From Nocardia rosealba (GTDB lineage Bacteria; Actinomycetota; Actinomycetes; Mycobacteriales; Mycobacteriaceae): DNA of 64,000 nucleotides. The notes beneath the pieces are model-generated. The model was not told where the DNA came from, did no database searches, and was given only the letters and a program-made list of their open reading frames with translations. The stretch is taken from positions 572,882 through 636,881 of the forward strand of contig NZ_JAIWNA010000003.1 of assembly GCF_020216065.1 (NCBI RefSeq), read 5' to 3'. Both the position numbers and the translations under genes were made by a program. Positions 1 through 11,191 of this stretch are shown piece after piece; position 1 is the first letter of the stretch, and every line of letters starts with the position of its first letter.

Positions 1-1
1 C

Positions 2-1054
2 GTCGCCGCCCGAGGCGATTTCGATCAGCTCGCCACCCAGGCCTATGTGCGTCCGTCGTCCAGTTCGGTGGTCACCTATTTCGCGTCGTCCACGCCGGAC
101 GCGGCGATGGATCGCGCGCAGGTGCTGAGTATGGTGTCGAAGAATCAGCGCCAGGTGCTCGACGACCTGCGACGCGCCCAGATCGCCCAGGCCAACCAGA
201 ATGCCGCGGCCCGCCAGGCCAAGGCCGACGCCGACGCCGCCGCGAGCGCGGCCGAACAGAAGAAGCACGCCGCCCAGGCCGCCGTCGACGTCGCCAAGGC
301 CGAGTTCGACAACCAGGCGGCGGCCCGCGACACCCTCCAGCGCGACCGCACCGCCGCCCAGATCGCCCTCGACACCGCCCGCTCGACGGTGGCAGGCCTG
401 CAGAGTCAGCGCGAGATCTTCCTCGACTGGGACGATCAGCAGAAGGCCCAGCTCTCCGCACTGCTGGCCGCCGCCAACGCGGCCGCCGCCCGCGCCGCCG
501 CCGATCAGGCCGCCCGCGACCGCGCCGCCCGCCTCGGCGAGGACCAGGGCCCGCACACCGACCTGGAATCGACACCGACCGCACCGCGAAAATCCAAACC
601 GAGATCGACGACCCCGCAGGTCACCGGCTCGGCCGCGATCGAGACCGTGATCGACCGCGCCATGTCCCAGCTCGGCGTGAGCTACGCCTGGGGCGGTGGC
701 GACGAGGAAGGACCGACCCTCGGCATTCGCGACGGCGGCGTCGGCGACTCGCACGGCGACTACAACAAGGTCGGCTTCGACTGCTCGGGCCTGATGCTCT
801 ACGCCTTCGCGGGCATCGGTGTCTCGCTGCCGCACTACAGCGGCTATCAGTACAACGCGGGCACCCGGGTCCCCGTCGAGGAACGCGAACGCGGCGACAT
901 GCTGTTCTGGGGCCCGGGCGGCAGCGCCCACGTGGCGCTCTACCTCGGCGACGGCACCATGATCGAGGCCCCCGAATCCGGTGACGTGGTGAAGATTTCG
1001 CCCGTGCGCGAAGGCGGCATCATGCCGTACGCGGTGCGCATCGTCACCGAGTGA
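2..1054 (+). CDS. ripA: RipA-type NlpC/P60 peptidoglycan endopeptidase, 5' end missing
   Basis: The reading frame is open from base 2, so the N-terminus lies left of the window. The visible part has an Ala/Lys/Gln-rich segment predicted to be coiled coil (about the first 170 residues), a basic linker, and a C-terminal NlpC/P60 domain. The catalytic Cys is in FDCSGL (codon at 782-784), the His in SAHVALYLG and the third polar residue in MIEAP. Family members are secreted D,L-endopeptidases that cut peptide stems of peptidoglycan at the septum, and the coiled coil usually keeps the enzyme inactive until processed. Position upstream of moxR1 matches mycobacterial ripA/ripB. A separate RipB-like gene is not seen between here and moxR1, so ripB is an alternative name. 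Confidence 0.85.
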   Translation, partial: VAARGDFDQLATQAYVRPSSSSVVTYFASSTPDAAMDRAQVLSMVSKNQRQVLDDLRRAQIAQANQNAAARQAKADADAAASAAEQKKHAAQAAVDVAKAEFDNQAAARDTLQRDRTAAQIALDTARSTVAGLQSQREIFLDWDDQQKAQLSALLAAANAAAARAAADQAARDRAARLGEDQGPHTDLESTPTAPRKSKPRSTTPQVTGSAAIETVIDRAMSQLGVSYAWGGGDEEGPTLGIRDGGVGDSHGDYNKVGFDCSGLMLYAFAGIGVSLPHYSGYQYNAGTRVPVEERERGDMLFWGPGGSAHVALYLGDGTMIEAPESGDVVKISPVREGGIMPYAVRIVTE

Positions 1055-1072
1055 ACGCCGCGGTACCGGGGG

Positions 1073-1888
1073 CTACTCGAGTACGACGGTCGCGCCGGCG
1101 TCACGGAGGGTGGAAACGGCCAGCTCCATCCAAGTCATCGGCCCGGCGAGTGTCTCGACCACCGTATCCAGGTGCCGCGCCGAGGCGTCTGAATCGCGCC
1201 ATCGAACGGTCAGTCCGGGGCGATCCCGCGCGCACTCGCGCAATGCCATGAAGTTGGCGCCGAAATAGCCGCCGGGGCCATTGGCCGCTTCACCGATGGC
1301 GCAGTAGAAACCCGCGAGGTCGGTGATGTCGCCGCCGTTCACCGTGATCACAGTGGGCGGGCGCTTCGGCGGAAGGTGGCGTTCGTAGCGCATCGCGACC
1401 TCCAGCCAGCCTTCACGCTCCGCCTGCGTCAGCCCGACCCACTGTCCGGCGAGTGTCAGCCGCCCGTGACGAAGTCGATCCCACGCGGCATCAGCGGATC
1501 GATGCGCGAGTCGGCTCACCCATCCGGTCATCGAGAACGCGGGGCCGTGATCCTCGGCATGGGTCAGCGCGACCGCGCCGACCCAGTACCGTCCGATGGT
1601 GTTTCCGGCCTCGTCGAGTACGTCGAGGTCGAGGTCGCCGAGGTCGGCAGGCCGCCGCGTCGACTCGACGCTCGCGCGGAGCACCGGGCCGACCGACCGG
1701 ATGCCGTCCGCCCGGAAATGTACCGGTACCAGGCCTTCGGGGGCATAGGCATCGAACTCGTCGCCACTGTTCGCATCACCGACGAAGAAGTCGTCGAGGC
1801 GATCGAACGAGGCGAGCAACGGGTGGTCGGCATCTTCCGAGCGGAGCGCGAATCGCGCACTCGGGCGCGGGTTCCCAGTGATTGTCAT
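1073..1888 (-). CDS. Barstar-domain immunity protein with extra N-terminal domain
   Basis: A protein of 271 residues whose last ~95 residues (178-271) look like barstar: a beta strand PTVITVNG, then the signature helix region GGYFGANFMALREC, and a final strand TVVLE. Barstars bind and inhibit barnase-like ribonucleases. Compared with the classical barstar helix, the Asn is kept, the two interface Asp positions read Met and Glu, and Trp reads Arg, which would suit a different partner toxin. Residues 1-175 form an additional acidic domain I do not recognise. The gene starts 9 bp after the stop of the toxin-like gene, with GGTGGAG overlapping that stop, so the two are almost certainly co-transcribed and probably translationally coupled. 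Role inferred: self-protection. Confidence 0.75.
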   Translation of the reverse strand: MTITGNPRPSARFALRSEDADHPLLASFDRLDDFFVGDANSGDEFDAYAPEGLVPVHFRADGIRSVGPVLRASVESTRRPADLGDLDLDVLDEAGNTIGRYWVGAVALTHAEDHGPAFSMTGWVSRLAHRSADAAWDRLRHGRLTLAGQWVGLTQAEREGWLEVAMRYERHLPPKRPPTVITVNGGDITDLAGFYCAIGEAANGPGGYFGANFMALRECARDRPGLTVRWRDSDASARHLDTVVETLAGPMTWMELAVSTLRDAGATVVLE

Positions 1889-1897
1889 GCTCCACCA

Positions 1898-3844
1898 TCA
1901 GTCGGCATAGACGATAATTCGCCCGTAGTGGTTGTCCGTCCAACCCACATCGCCATAGGCATTGCGAAGAAGCCGGAACTGATTACCGAGGCCGGGGACC
2001 TCGTAGATCGATGAATCCGCCCATTTTCGGGCAACAGCCGCTGGTGTGCCGGGTCGGCCTTCGAAGATGTCCGGTGTGCCGTCGGGGTTCAGCCGTTGCG
2101 GCAGTTGCCCGGCACGCAGTAGTTCGACAGCATTGCGAATCTCCTTCCTGGCGGACGGCGGCCCGCCCTTCGGTGCAGGGCAATTGTGCACGAGCACGCT
2201 CGTGTTCCCCGCGACCACGTAGTACGTGTGCGGGCCGTCGACCTCGAGGTTGTAGACCGGTGCGTGCGACACCTCCCGGCGCGCTTCGACGACACGTGGT
2301 CGTTCGTCCGCACGACCGGCGAGCAGGGTGCCCGGCTTCAGATCGCCGGCGTCCACCCACCGCGACAGGGTGGGCACCCAGAACGGGTGGTTGGTCGTCG
2401 CGGAGATGATCCCGGTTCGGTCACCGTCGGTGATCGTCAGGGTGACGAGTTCGCGGGATCGTCCGCCGATGCCGTGGACGACAGACCGCACCGACGATGT
2501 CGACCGCAGCCCTGCCGACGGCGCCGCCGCGGCGACCGGCGTCCCCTCGGTGATCTGTTGAATCGCACGAACTGTTCCGTCGGCCAACAGGACCGGAGTA
2601 CCCGCGACGAAACTGTTCGCGGCGTCGCAGTCGGGCTCGCGCAGACCTTCTTCTATCGCGTCGAGCAGACCCTGCACCTGCGCCTGGCCGACGGCCTCGG
2701 CGACCACCTCGGTGTCCGCGGCGAAGCGGGTCTCGTAGTTCACGGTGCGGCGTTCGGCCTGTGCCTGACGCTCGGCGGCGGCCTGTTTCTCGGCGCTGAC
2801 CGCGGCGAAGACCGCACCGGCCTCGGGCGCTGTACACGTGAGCTCGCCGTTGAACCCGTTCGTCTCGAGCGGGAACGAACCACTCGCGCTGCAGCGTCCA
2901 CCATGGCGGCCTTCGACCGAGATCGTCGCGGTGAGGGTGACCGTCGCCGTTCCGGTGACGCGGGCTCGGTCCGAGCGGGTGATCCGGCCGGTGAACGGTT
3001 GCCGGACAGAGCATCCCGCCGTGCTGCAGGTCAACGCGCCCTGGCCGGGACGGAAGGTGAAGTCGCTGTTCACCGCGCCGGCGAGCCGGCCGATCGCGTT
3101 CTGCAACGCGGCCCGCACCTGATCGAGCGAGTCCGCGACTTCGGTGAGAACCAGCTCGGCAGCGTCGGTATCGTCGGCCGGCGCCCACCGCAGCACCCGG
3201 TACGGTTCCGAGACCGAGATATCGAGCGTGCCCTCCTCGGTTTCCGCGCGCAGCGCGGGTTCGTCACCCACCTGGACGCGGCCGCGGAGGTCCGCGCGGT
3301 CCAGCTGGGCTGCCAGCCAGCTCGCCAGCAGCGCGGGGGAGGAGAACACGGCGGCTTCGGTCTCGATGGCCTCGGGCGCGGTCTGCCATTTGTCCCGATT
3401 CGCCGCGCTGACCGGTGCCCGCCCCAGGTCGTCGCGCGTGCCCGAGGCAGGCCCGAGGTAGAGCTGCCCGCCCGCGCGCACGATCTCGGAGGACTGCCCG
3501 TCGACCGAAACCGTTCCGGTGGTGTCGCCGGTAGCGGTGACGGTCACGTCCCAGGTATGGGCACTGCTGGGCACGGTGGTCCGGTACCGCAGCGCCGGTT
3601 TGGACGACAGCGACGACAACGCCTGGTAGAACGGCGCGCTGCTGCCCGCCGGTTCCGGCCACGCCAGCCACACCGCCGCGCCGACGACCAACGCGAACAC
3701 CGTCACCACCGAACCGACGACCAGCCCGATCACCCGCCCGCGCGGGCGTGGCTTTCGAAAGTCGAAGACCGGCTGCGGTGGGTAATGGATCGGGTGGCCA
3801 CCATACGGCTGCCCCTGACCGAACTGCGGATTCCCCGGATACAT
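1898..3844 (-). CDS. Membrane-anchored HINT-domain polymorphic toxin, probable RNase
   Basis: About 648 residues in four parts: a Pro/Gly/Tyr-rich cytosolic start, one membrane segment (about residues 37-61), a long extracellular region containing a beta-rich stretch reminiscent of LppX/LprG-type lipoproteins, and a pretoxin HINT domain at about 406-555. HINT marks are NSFVAGTPVLLADG at its start and YYVVAGNTSVLVHNC at its end, the autoproteolytic junction of polymorphic toxins. The last 93 residues are the toxin candidate: Trp, several Arg and TDNHYGRIIVY resemble the core of barnase-type microbial RNases, though the classical Glu is not clearly aligned. The downstream barstar gene supports RNase activity. 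ATG at 3844 is chosen; TTG at 3850, closer to a GGGGGG stretch, is possible. Confidence 0.75.
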   Translation of the reverse strand: MYPGNPQFGQGQPYGGHPIHYPPQPVFDFRKPRPRGRVIGLVVGSVVTVFALVVGAAVWLAWPEPAGSSAPFYQALSSLSSKPALRYRTTVPSSAHTWDVTVTATGDTTGTVSVDGQSSEIVRAGGQLYLGPASGTRDDLGRAPVSAANRDKWQTAPEAIETEAAVFSSPALLASWLAAQLDRADLRGRVQVGDEPALRAETEEGTLDISVSEPYRVLRWAPADDTDAAELVLTEVADSLDQVRAALQNAIGRLAGAVNSDFTFRPGQGALTCSTAGCSVRQPFTGRITRSDRARVTGTATVTLTATISVEGRHGGRCSASGSFPLETNGFNGELTCTAPEAGAVFAAVSAEKQAAAERQAQAERRTVNYETRFAADTEVVAEAVGQAQVQGLLDAIEEGLREPDCDAANSFVAGTPVLLADGTVRAIQQITEGTPVAAAAPSAGLRSTSSVRSVVHGIGGRSRELVTLTITDGDRTGIISATTNHPFWVPTLSRWVDAGDLKPGTLLAGRADERPRVVEARREVSHAPVYNLEVDGPHTYYVVAGNTSVLVHNCPAPKGGPPSARKEIRNAVELLRAGQLPQRLNPDGTPDIFEGRPGTPAAVARKWADSSIYEVPGLGNQFRLLRNAYGDVGWTDNHYGRIIVYAD

Positions 3845-4276
3845 CGCCAATCGTTCCCCCCGGCCCGAGAATTATTCGGGCGCAATGTGTTTCGCGAGGG
3901 AGGGTAACAAGCCGGCCGGGTTCGGGCGAGTCGTCGGCGAAATCGTCCGAACGCCCGGGCCGTCCACGCCGTTGCCCGGCCGCGGTTCGAGCAGGCCTGC
4001 CGCCACTGTCCGCGCGGGCGAGGAAGCACACGCACACACTTGTCGTGCGACGACAACGACACCGGTCGACGAATTCGGCGATGTCGCCGGACCCGCCGCG
4101 CACCTGGCGGATTTCGGCAATGATGCAGGTAGTGTCCCTGCACTCCGCGCTCGCGCCCGTTCGGGCGCTCGCACCGAGAGGGCCGAATTGCCGCCGAGTC
4201 ATGGCCGGTTGCGGCGCACCGGGCGATTCAATGGAATAGTTGGGGCCGCACGCACAGGACCAAAGCGAAAGCGGGG
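3845..4276. other. Divergent intergenic region between toxin gene and moxR1
   Basis: About 430 bp with no supported gene. It must hold the promoters for the minus-strand toxin/immunity pair and the plus-strand moxR1 operon. I see no convincing -35/-10 pair, hairpin or repeat. Open frames here have arginine- and histidine-rich products typical of non-coding high-GC DNA. Confidence 0.6.
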
Positions 4277-5439
<1,163 letters not shown>

Positions 5440-5443
<4 letters not shown>

Positions 5444-6423
5444 GTGCGCCGGAACCCGTTGCCCGCGTGCCCGAGCCGTCTCACGTACCGCCGTCGTTCC
5501 GGGCGGGTGAGCTGACCGACCCGAAACTGTCGGCCGCGCTGAAAACGCTCGAGCTGACGGTGCGCCGCCGCCTCGACGGTGTGCTGCACGGCGACCACCA
5601 GGGCCTGATCCCCGGCCCGGGTTCGGAGCCGGGGGAGGCGCGGCTGTATCAGCCGGGCGACGATGTGCGCCAGATGGATTGGTCGGTCACCGCCCGCACC
5701 ACCCATCCGCATGTGCGGCAGATGATCGCCGACCGCGAACTCGAGACCTGGCTCGTGGTCGACCTGTCGTCGAGTCTGGACTTCGGCACCGGGCGCGTGC
5801 AGAAGCGCGACCTGGCGATCGCGGCGGCCGCGGCCATCACCCACCTCACCTCCGGCGGCGGCAACCGCATCGGCGCCGTCGTGGCGACCGGTCAGGATCT
5901 GGTCCGGATTCCCGCGCGCGCCGGGCGCCTGCACGCCCAGACCATGCTGCGCGGCATCGCGACCACCCCGCACGCGCGCGACGGTGTGCGCGGTGACCTG
6001 AAGGCGGGCATCGAATCGTTGCGCCGCCCGCAGCGCAAACGTGGTCTCGCGGTGGTGATCAGCGACTTCCTCGGCGACGTGGACTGGCAGCGTTCGCTGC
6101 GCGCCATCTCTGCCCGCCACGACCTGCTCGCGGTCGAGGTGCTCGACCCGCTCGACATCGCACTGCCCGACGGTGGGGATGTCGTGCTGCACGACCCGGA
6201 GACCGGGCACACCCGCGAATTCAGCGTGACCCCCACGCTGCGCGCCGATTTCGCCGCCGCGGCCAACGCGCAGCGCGAACAGGTGCACCAGGCGCTGCGC
6301 AGTTGCGGCGCGCCGGTGCTGAGCCTGCAGACCGATCGGGACTGGATCGCCGACGTGGTCCGGTTCGTGTCCACCCGGCGCCACAATCTCGGCGCCCCGA
6401 GCGGGCGGGTGCCTCGCCAGTGA
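5440..6423 (+). CDS. DUF58 domain protein of the MoxR/VWA operon
   Basis: A 327-residue soluble protein starting with GTG in a GTGA overlap with moxR1. The DUF58 hallmark region GDDVRQMDWSVTAR (about 74-86) is followed by a VWA-like strand with a metal-site-like DLSSS (108-112). It corresponds by order and length to Rv1480 of Mycobacterium tuberculosis. In this family DUF58 proteins are thought to be the substrate-side partners of MoxR, possibly helping to assemble complexes near the membrane; the exact client is unknown. It ends in a 4-bp overlap with the VWA gene, so the three genes form one tight operon. Confidence 0.9.
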
Positions 6424-7424
6424 GTATTTCGCATTTCACCGCCGCCGCCTGGCTGGGTTTCCTCCTCGTCGTCGCGCTGCTTGTCCTCGGTTATGTGCTC
6501 GTGCAGCGCGCCCGCCACAAGCGGATGCTGCAGTTCGGCAACATGACCGTGCTCGAGCGGGTCGCGCCGTCGCGGCCGAGCCCGATGCGGCACGTGCCGA
6601 TCGCGCTGATCCTGGTCGGGCTGATCCTGCTCACCATCGCCGCCGCCGGGCCGACCGCCGTGCAGAAGGTGCCACGCAACCGCGCGACGGTGGTGCTGGT
6701 GATGGACGTGTCGCTGTCGATGGAGGCCACCGATGTGCCGCCCAACCGGCTGCAGGTCGCGCAGGAAGCGGGCAAGGACTTCGTCGAGGGACTGACCCCC
6801 GGTATCAACCTGGGTTTCGTCACGTTCGCCGGTACCGCGTCGGTGATGGTCTCGCCCACCACCAATCGTGAGGCGGTCAAGCACTCGATCGACAACATCA
6901 AGCTGGCCGAGCGCACCGCCACCGGTGAGGGCATCCTGACGGCCCTGCAGTCCATCGACACCCTCGCCGCGGTGCTCGGTGGCGCGGAGACGCCGCCGCC
7001 CGCGCGCGTGGTGCTCATGTCCGACGGCAAGCAGACCGTGCCCGACGACAAGGACATCGACAACCCGCGCCACGGTTTCACCGCCGCCCGCCTCGCCAAG
7101 AACAAGGGCATCCCGGTGTCGACCATCTCCTTCGGCACCGAGTGGGGCACCGTCGAGATCCCCGATTCCGACGGTGGCGGCTCGCAGCGGGTGAAGGTTC
7201 CCGTCGACAACGACTCGCTGCGCGAGATCGCCGAGCTGTCCGGCGGCGACTTCTACACCGCCTCCTCACTCGCCGAGCTCACCGCCGTCTACGACACCCT
7301 CGAAGAGCAGATCGGCTACGAGACCACCCGGGGCGATGCCAGCAGGCCGTGGCTGCTCGGCGGCATGTTGTTCGTCGCGGCGGGCGTGCTCGTCAGCTTG
7401 CTCTATCGTCAACGCCTGCCCTAG
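6420..7424 (+). CDS. Membrane-bound von Willebrand factor A protein (BatA-like)
   Basis: A 334-residue protein starting at the GTG that overlaps the DUF58 stop; an upstream in-frame extension exists but would run over the previous gene. Two membrane segments lie near the N-terminus (about 10-28 and 58-76) and one near the C-terminus (about 309-328). The VWA domain between them has the MIDAS motif DVSLS (96-100), with further MIDAS-like Thr and Asp residues. This is the BatA-type architecture and the counterpart of Rv1481. With MoxR1 and DUF58 it likely forms an envelope-associated metal-dependent protein assembly or quality-control unit. Confidence 0.9.
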   Translation: MSISHFTAAAWLGFLLVVALLVLGYVLVQRARHKRMLQFGNMTVLERVAPSRPSPMRHVPIALILVGLILLTIAAAGPTAVQKVPRNRATVVLVMDVSLSMEATDVPPNRLQVAQEAGKDFVEGLTPGINLGFVTFAGTASVMVSPTTNREAVKHSIDNIKLAERTATGEGILTALQSIDTLAAVLGGAETPPPARVVLMSDGKQTVPDDKDIDNPRHGFTAARLAKNKGIPVSTISFGTEWGTVEIPDSDGGGSQRVKVPVDNDSLREIAELSGGDFYTASSLAELTAVYDTLEEQIGYETTRGDASRPWLLGGMLFVAAGVLVSLLYRQRLP

Positions 7425-8225
<801 letters not shown>

Positions 8226-8296
8226 CCCGCTGACCGACTTCCCGTGGCGGGCGATCAGCCCGCCGCATCCCCGAATCGCAGGAGAACCGAAAACCC

Positions 8297-9133
8297 ATGG
8301 GCGGACTGCTCGAAGGCAAGACCATCCTGATCACCGGCATCATCACCGATTCCTCGATCGCGTTCAGCGCGGCGGCGGTCGCGCAGGAGCAGGGCGCGAA
8401 GGTGATCATCACCGGCATCCCCGAGCGGCTGCGCCTCATCGACCGCATCGCCAAGCGGCTGCCGCAGGAAGTGCCCCCGGCCATCCCGTTGGACGTCACC
8501 AACGAGGAGAACCTGGGCGCGCTGGCCGACGCCGTGCGTGAGCTGGCACCCGAGGGCATCGACGGCGTGCTGCACTCGATCGCCTTCGCGCCGAAGACCC
8601 TGATGGGTCCGGACGCGGTGCCGTTCCTCGAGGGCCCCGGCCCCGATGTGGCCAAGTCCTTCGAGATCTCCGCCTGGAGCTACGCCTCGCTGGCCCGCGC
8701 CGTGCTGCCGGTGATGAACGAGGGCGGGTCGATCGTCGGCATGGACTTCGATCCGCGCGTGGCGATGCCGTACTACAACTGGATGGGCGTGTCCAAGGCC
8801 GCGCTCGAGTCGGTGAACCGGTACGTGGCCCGGGAAGTGGGTTACGCCAAGAAGATCCGCTCCAACCTGATCGCCGCAGGCCCGGTGAAGACCCTCGCCG
8901 CCAAGGCCATCGCCGGTACCGCCACCGACGACGCCAAGCAGCTGCGTCAGCTCGACGAGTACTGGGACGGCGCGTCGCCGATCGGCTGGGACGGTGCCGA
9001 CGCGCGTGCCGTAGGCAAGTCGATCGTGGCGCTGCTCTCGGATTGGCTGCCCGCCACCACCGGCTCGATCATCTATGTGGACGGCGGCGCGAGCCACAAC
9101 ATGTGGTTCCCGGAGAACTTCACCGCCAACTGA
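8297..9133 (+). CDS. inhA: NADH-dependent enoyl-[ACP] reductase InhA
   Basis: A 278-residue enoyl reductase. [10 protein letters not shown] near the N-terminus is the InhA NAD-binding signature, LHSIAFAP keeps the Ser that corresponds to Ser94 of the M. tuberculosis enzyme, and [17 protein letters not shown] contains the catalytic Tyr and Lys. [15 protein letters not shown] is also conserved. InhA performs the last step of FAS-II elongation and is the isoniazid-NAD target in mycobacteria. The product is about nine residues longer than the mycobacterial form, ending [19 protein letters not shown] upstream is a fair ribosome site. The stop overlaps the hemH start by one base (TGATG), suggesting coupling. 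Confidence 0.96.
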   Translation: MGGLLEGKTILITGIITDSSIAFSAAAVAQEQGAKVIITGIPERLRLIDRIAKRLPQEVPPAIPLDVTNEENLGALADAVRELAPEGIDGVLHSIAFAPKTLMGPDAVPFLEGPGPDVAKSFEISAWSYASLARAVLPVMNEGGSIVGMDFDPRVAMPYYNWMGVSKAALESVNRYVAREVGYAKKIRSNLIAAGPVKTLAAKAIAGTATDDAKQLRQLDEYWDGASPIGWDGADARAVGKSIVALLSDWLPATTGSIIYVDGGASHNMWFPENFTAN

Positions 9134-10182
9134 TGGCCGACGCGCTGCTGCTGCTGTCGTTCGGCGGCCCCGAGGGTCCCGAGGACGTGCTCCCGTTCCT
9201 GGAGAACGTCACCCGGGGCCGCGGGGTGCCGCCGGAACGGCTGGCCGAGGTCGCCGAGCACTACCTGCATTTCGGCGGGGTCTCGCCGATCAACGCCCTC
9301 AACCGGCAGATCATCACCGCGCTCGAGGCCGATCTGGCCGACGCCGGACTCGACCTGCCGGTGTATTTCGGCAACCGGAACTGGCATCCGATGGTGGAGG
9401 ACACCGTCGCCACGATGACGGCCGACGGTGTGCGCTCGGCCCTGGTCTTCCCCACCTCCGCGTGGGGTGGGTATTCCGGCTGTCGCCAGTACGACGAGGA
9501 CATCGCCCGAGCCCGCGCCGCCGTGGGTGCGGGCGCGCCCGAACTGGTGAAGCTGCGCCAGTATTTCGATCATCCGCTGCTGATCGCCGCTTTCGCCGAT
9601 GCGATCACCGCTGCGGTACAACAGCTTCCGGCCGACCACCGCGAGGGCGCGCGTCTGGTGTTCACCGCGCACTCCATCCCCGTCGCCGCCGACAATGTCG
9701 CGGGACCGCCGGCCGACGGTGGCCGCCTCTACAGCAGGCAGGTGGCCGAAGCCGCCCGATTGTCTGCCGCCGCAGCGGGTTTCGCCGAGTACGACGTGGT
9801 GTGGCAGTCGCGGTCCGGGCCGCCACAGGTGCCGTGGCTCGAACCCGACATCGTCGATCACCTGGATGTGTTGCACGCCAAGGGGATCGAGTCCGTGGTC
9901 GTGTGCCCGGTGGGATTCGTCTCCGATCATCTCGAGGTGATCTGGGATCTCGACAACGAGGCGGCCACCAGGGCCGGTGAACTCGGGATGGCCTTCGCGC
10001 GCGCCGCCACACCCGGTACCGATCCCCGTTTCCCCCGGATGATCGTGGAGCTGATCCAGGAGCGCCTCAGCGCGGGCGACGTGCGTGAGCTGGGCGAAGT
10101 CCCCGGTTACGGCTGCACGGTCGACGGCGCGCTGTGCGCTCCCGGCTGCTGCGAATTGCCCCCGCGCCCCGCGCGTGCGTGA
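9133..10182 (+). CDS. hemH: Ferrochelatase (coproporphyrin III type)
   Basis: A 349-residue class II chelatase that inserts iron into the porphyrin ring; in actinobacteria the substrate is coproporphyrin [17 protein letters not shown] opens the protein. The metal-site His is in FTAHSIP and the conserved Glu in [14 protein letters not shown]. The C-terminus [14 protein letters not shown] carries clustered cysteines, and another Cys lies in [10 protein letters not shown], consistent with the [2Fe-2S] cluster reported for mycobacterial ferrochelatase; this is inference. The start overlaps the inhA stop by one base. A start further upstream would overlap inhA by 90 bp and is rejected. Confidence 0.94.
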   Translation: MADALLLLSFGGPEGPEDVLPFLENVTRGRGVPPERLAEVAEHYLHFGGVSPINALNRQIITALEADLADAGLDLPVYFGNRNWHPMVEDTVATMTADGVRSALVFPTSAWGGYSGCRQYDEDIARARAAVGAGAPELVKLRQYFDHPLLIAAFADAITAAVQQLPADHREGARLVFTAHSIPVAADNVAGPPADGGRLYSRQVAEAARLSAAAAGFAEYDVVWQSRSGPPQVPWLEPDIVDHLDVLHAKGIESVVVCPVGFVSDHLEVIWDLDNEAATRAGELGMAFARAATPGTDPRFPRMIVELIQERLSAGDVRELGEVPGYGCTVDGALCAPGCCELPPRPARA

Positions 10183-10267
10183 GCACAACCGCATAACCAT
10201 TCACCGCCCGCGCCTATTACGCGGGTAGGCTGGGCGGTTGTTGTGATCGACAGATCGGAGGCATCCG

Positions 10268-10660
10268 ATGCGCTCGACAAAACGCCGTCACGCGGCCGCG
10301 CTGCTCCTGCTGCCCGTCGCCGGGACGTTCGCCCTGGCCAGCTGCGGCGGTGACTCCGGGTACGAGACCGGCCCCGAACCGACCGAGCCGACCATTTCCC
10401 AACCGACCGTCGACAGCCTGTGCAGCATCCTCGACTCCCAGCAGGGCACCTGGAAGGCGCTCGGCCCGGAGGTCGGCCGGGTGGCGTTCAACGGAGCCAT
10501 GCGCCTGTGGGCGCAGCGCGACACCATCGCCAATGCCGCCATCTCCTACGACCGCTTCGTGGTCGACGAGGTCACCAACCGCAGCTGCCCCGGGGTTCGC
10601 GCCGACACCCTCACCGTCCTGGACTATCCGGATATGAAGACCGCGCTGAACGGATTCTGA
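10268..10660 (+). CDS. Small exported lipoprotein, DUF unknown
   Basis: A 130-residue protein with a textbook lipoprotein signal: Arg/Lys-rich start, hydrophobic stretch ALLLLPVAGTFAL, and lipobox LASC followed by Gly-Gly-Asp. The mature part has two further Cys residues (SLCSIL and RSCPGV) that could form a disulfide outside the cell. I do not recognise a family. GGAGG sits 7 bp before the ATG, and TAGGCT at 10226-10231 could be its -10 box. It stands alone between hemH and the next gene, in the same direction. Confidence 0.75.
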   Translation: MRSTKRRHAAALLLLPVAGTFALASCGGDSGYETGPEPTEPTISQPTVDSLCSILDSQQGTWKALGPEVGRVAFNGAMRLWAQRDTIANAAISYDRFVVDEVTNRSCPGVRADTLTVLDYPDMKTALNGF

Positions 10661-10751
10661 AGCGGCGGTTCCCCGTTGGTGAATCAGGTGGGTTAGCATC
10701 GCCGGTGTTCTTCGGCCGGGAGGGTCGAGCAGCCGCGACGGGGGAGGCCCG

Positions 10752-11144
10752 ATGAAGACTGTCCACACGGCGGAAACGATCTTTGCCAAGCGGGGTGGCG
10801 GTGGCGGGGTGAGCGTCGGGGTCGGCCTGCCCGACTGGGTGTGGCTGATCATCATCGCCGTGATCGTGCTCATCGTGGTGATCGTGCTGATCCGCAAATT
10901 CGGTGGCAACTCGAATCAGGGTGCGCCCCAGCACATGCCGCAGCAGTTCGCCCAGCATCAGCAGCCGTACCCGCAGCAGATGCCGCCGAACTACGGCCAC
11001 CCGCAGGGCGGATACGCGCAGGCTCCCTATCCGCCGCAGTACCCGCAGGCGCAGTACCCGCGCCCGTACCCGCCTCAGCAGCCGATGCCCTACCCGCCGC
11101 AGCGGGCGCCGTACCCGAATCAGTACCAGCAGCCGTATCGCTGA
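10752..11144 (+). CDS. Single-pass membrane protein with Pro/Gln/Tyr-rich tail
   Basis: A 130-residue protein: about 25 residues including a five-Gly run, one strong membrane segment (WVWLIIIAVIVLIVVIVLI, about 29-47), then a low-complexity tail made of Pro, Gln and Tyr with repeats such as PYPPQ and QYPQAQYPR. Function unknown; such tails often mediate protein contacts at the actinobacterial envelope. GGGGGAGG lies 6 bp before the ATG. It is unrelated to the neighbouring ferrochelatase in function as far as can be seen and converges on the next, minus-strand gene. Confidence 0.7.
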   Translation: MKTVHTAETIFAKRGGGGGVSVGVGLPDWVWLIIIAVIVLIVVIVLIRKFGGNSNQGAPQHMPQQFAQHQQPYPQQMPPNYGHPQGGYAQAPYPPQYPQAQYPRPYPPQQPMPYPPQRAPYPNQYQQPYR

Positions 11145-11191
11145 CCGCCGGCCCGCTCGTCGGATGAGCTGTCGGGCAACCTTTTCCGGTG

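Noticed and set aside
2186..3907. Long plus-strand open frame opposite the toxin gene (573 codons)
   Set aside because: It is an antisense shadow of the HINT toxin frame. The product is Arg/Gly/His-rich with no domain, while the minus strand shows clear domains.
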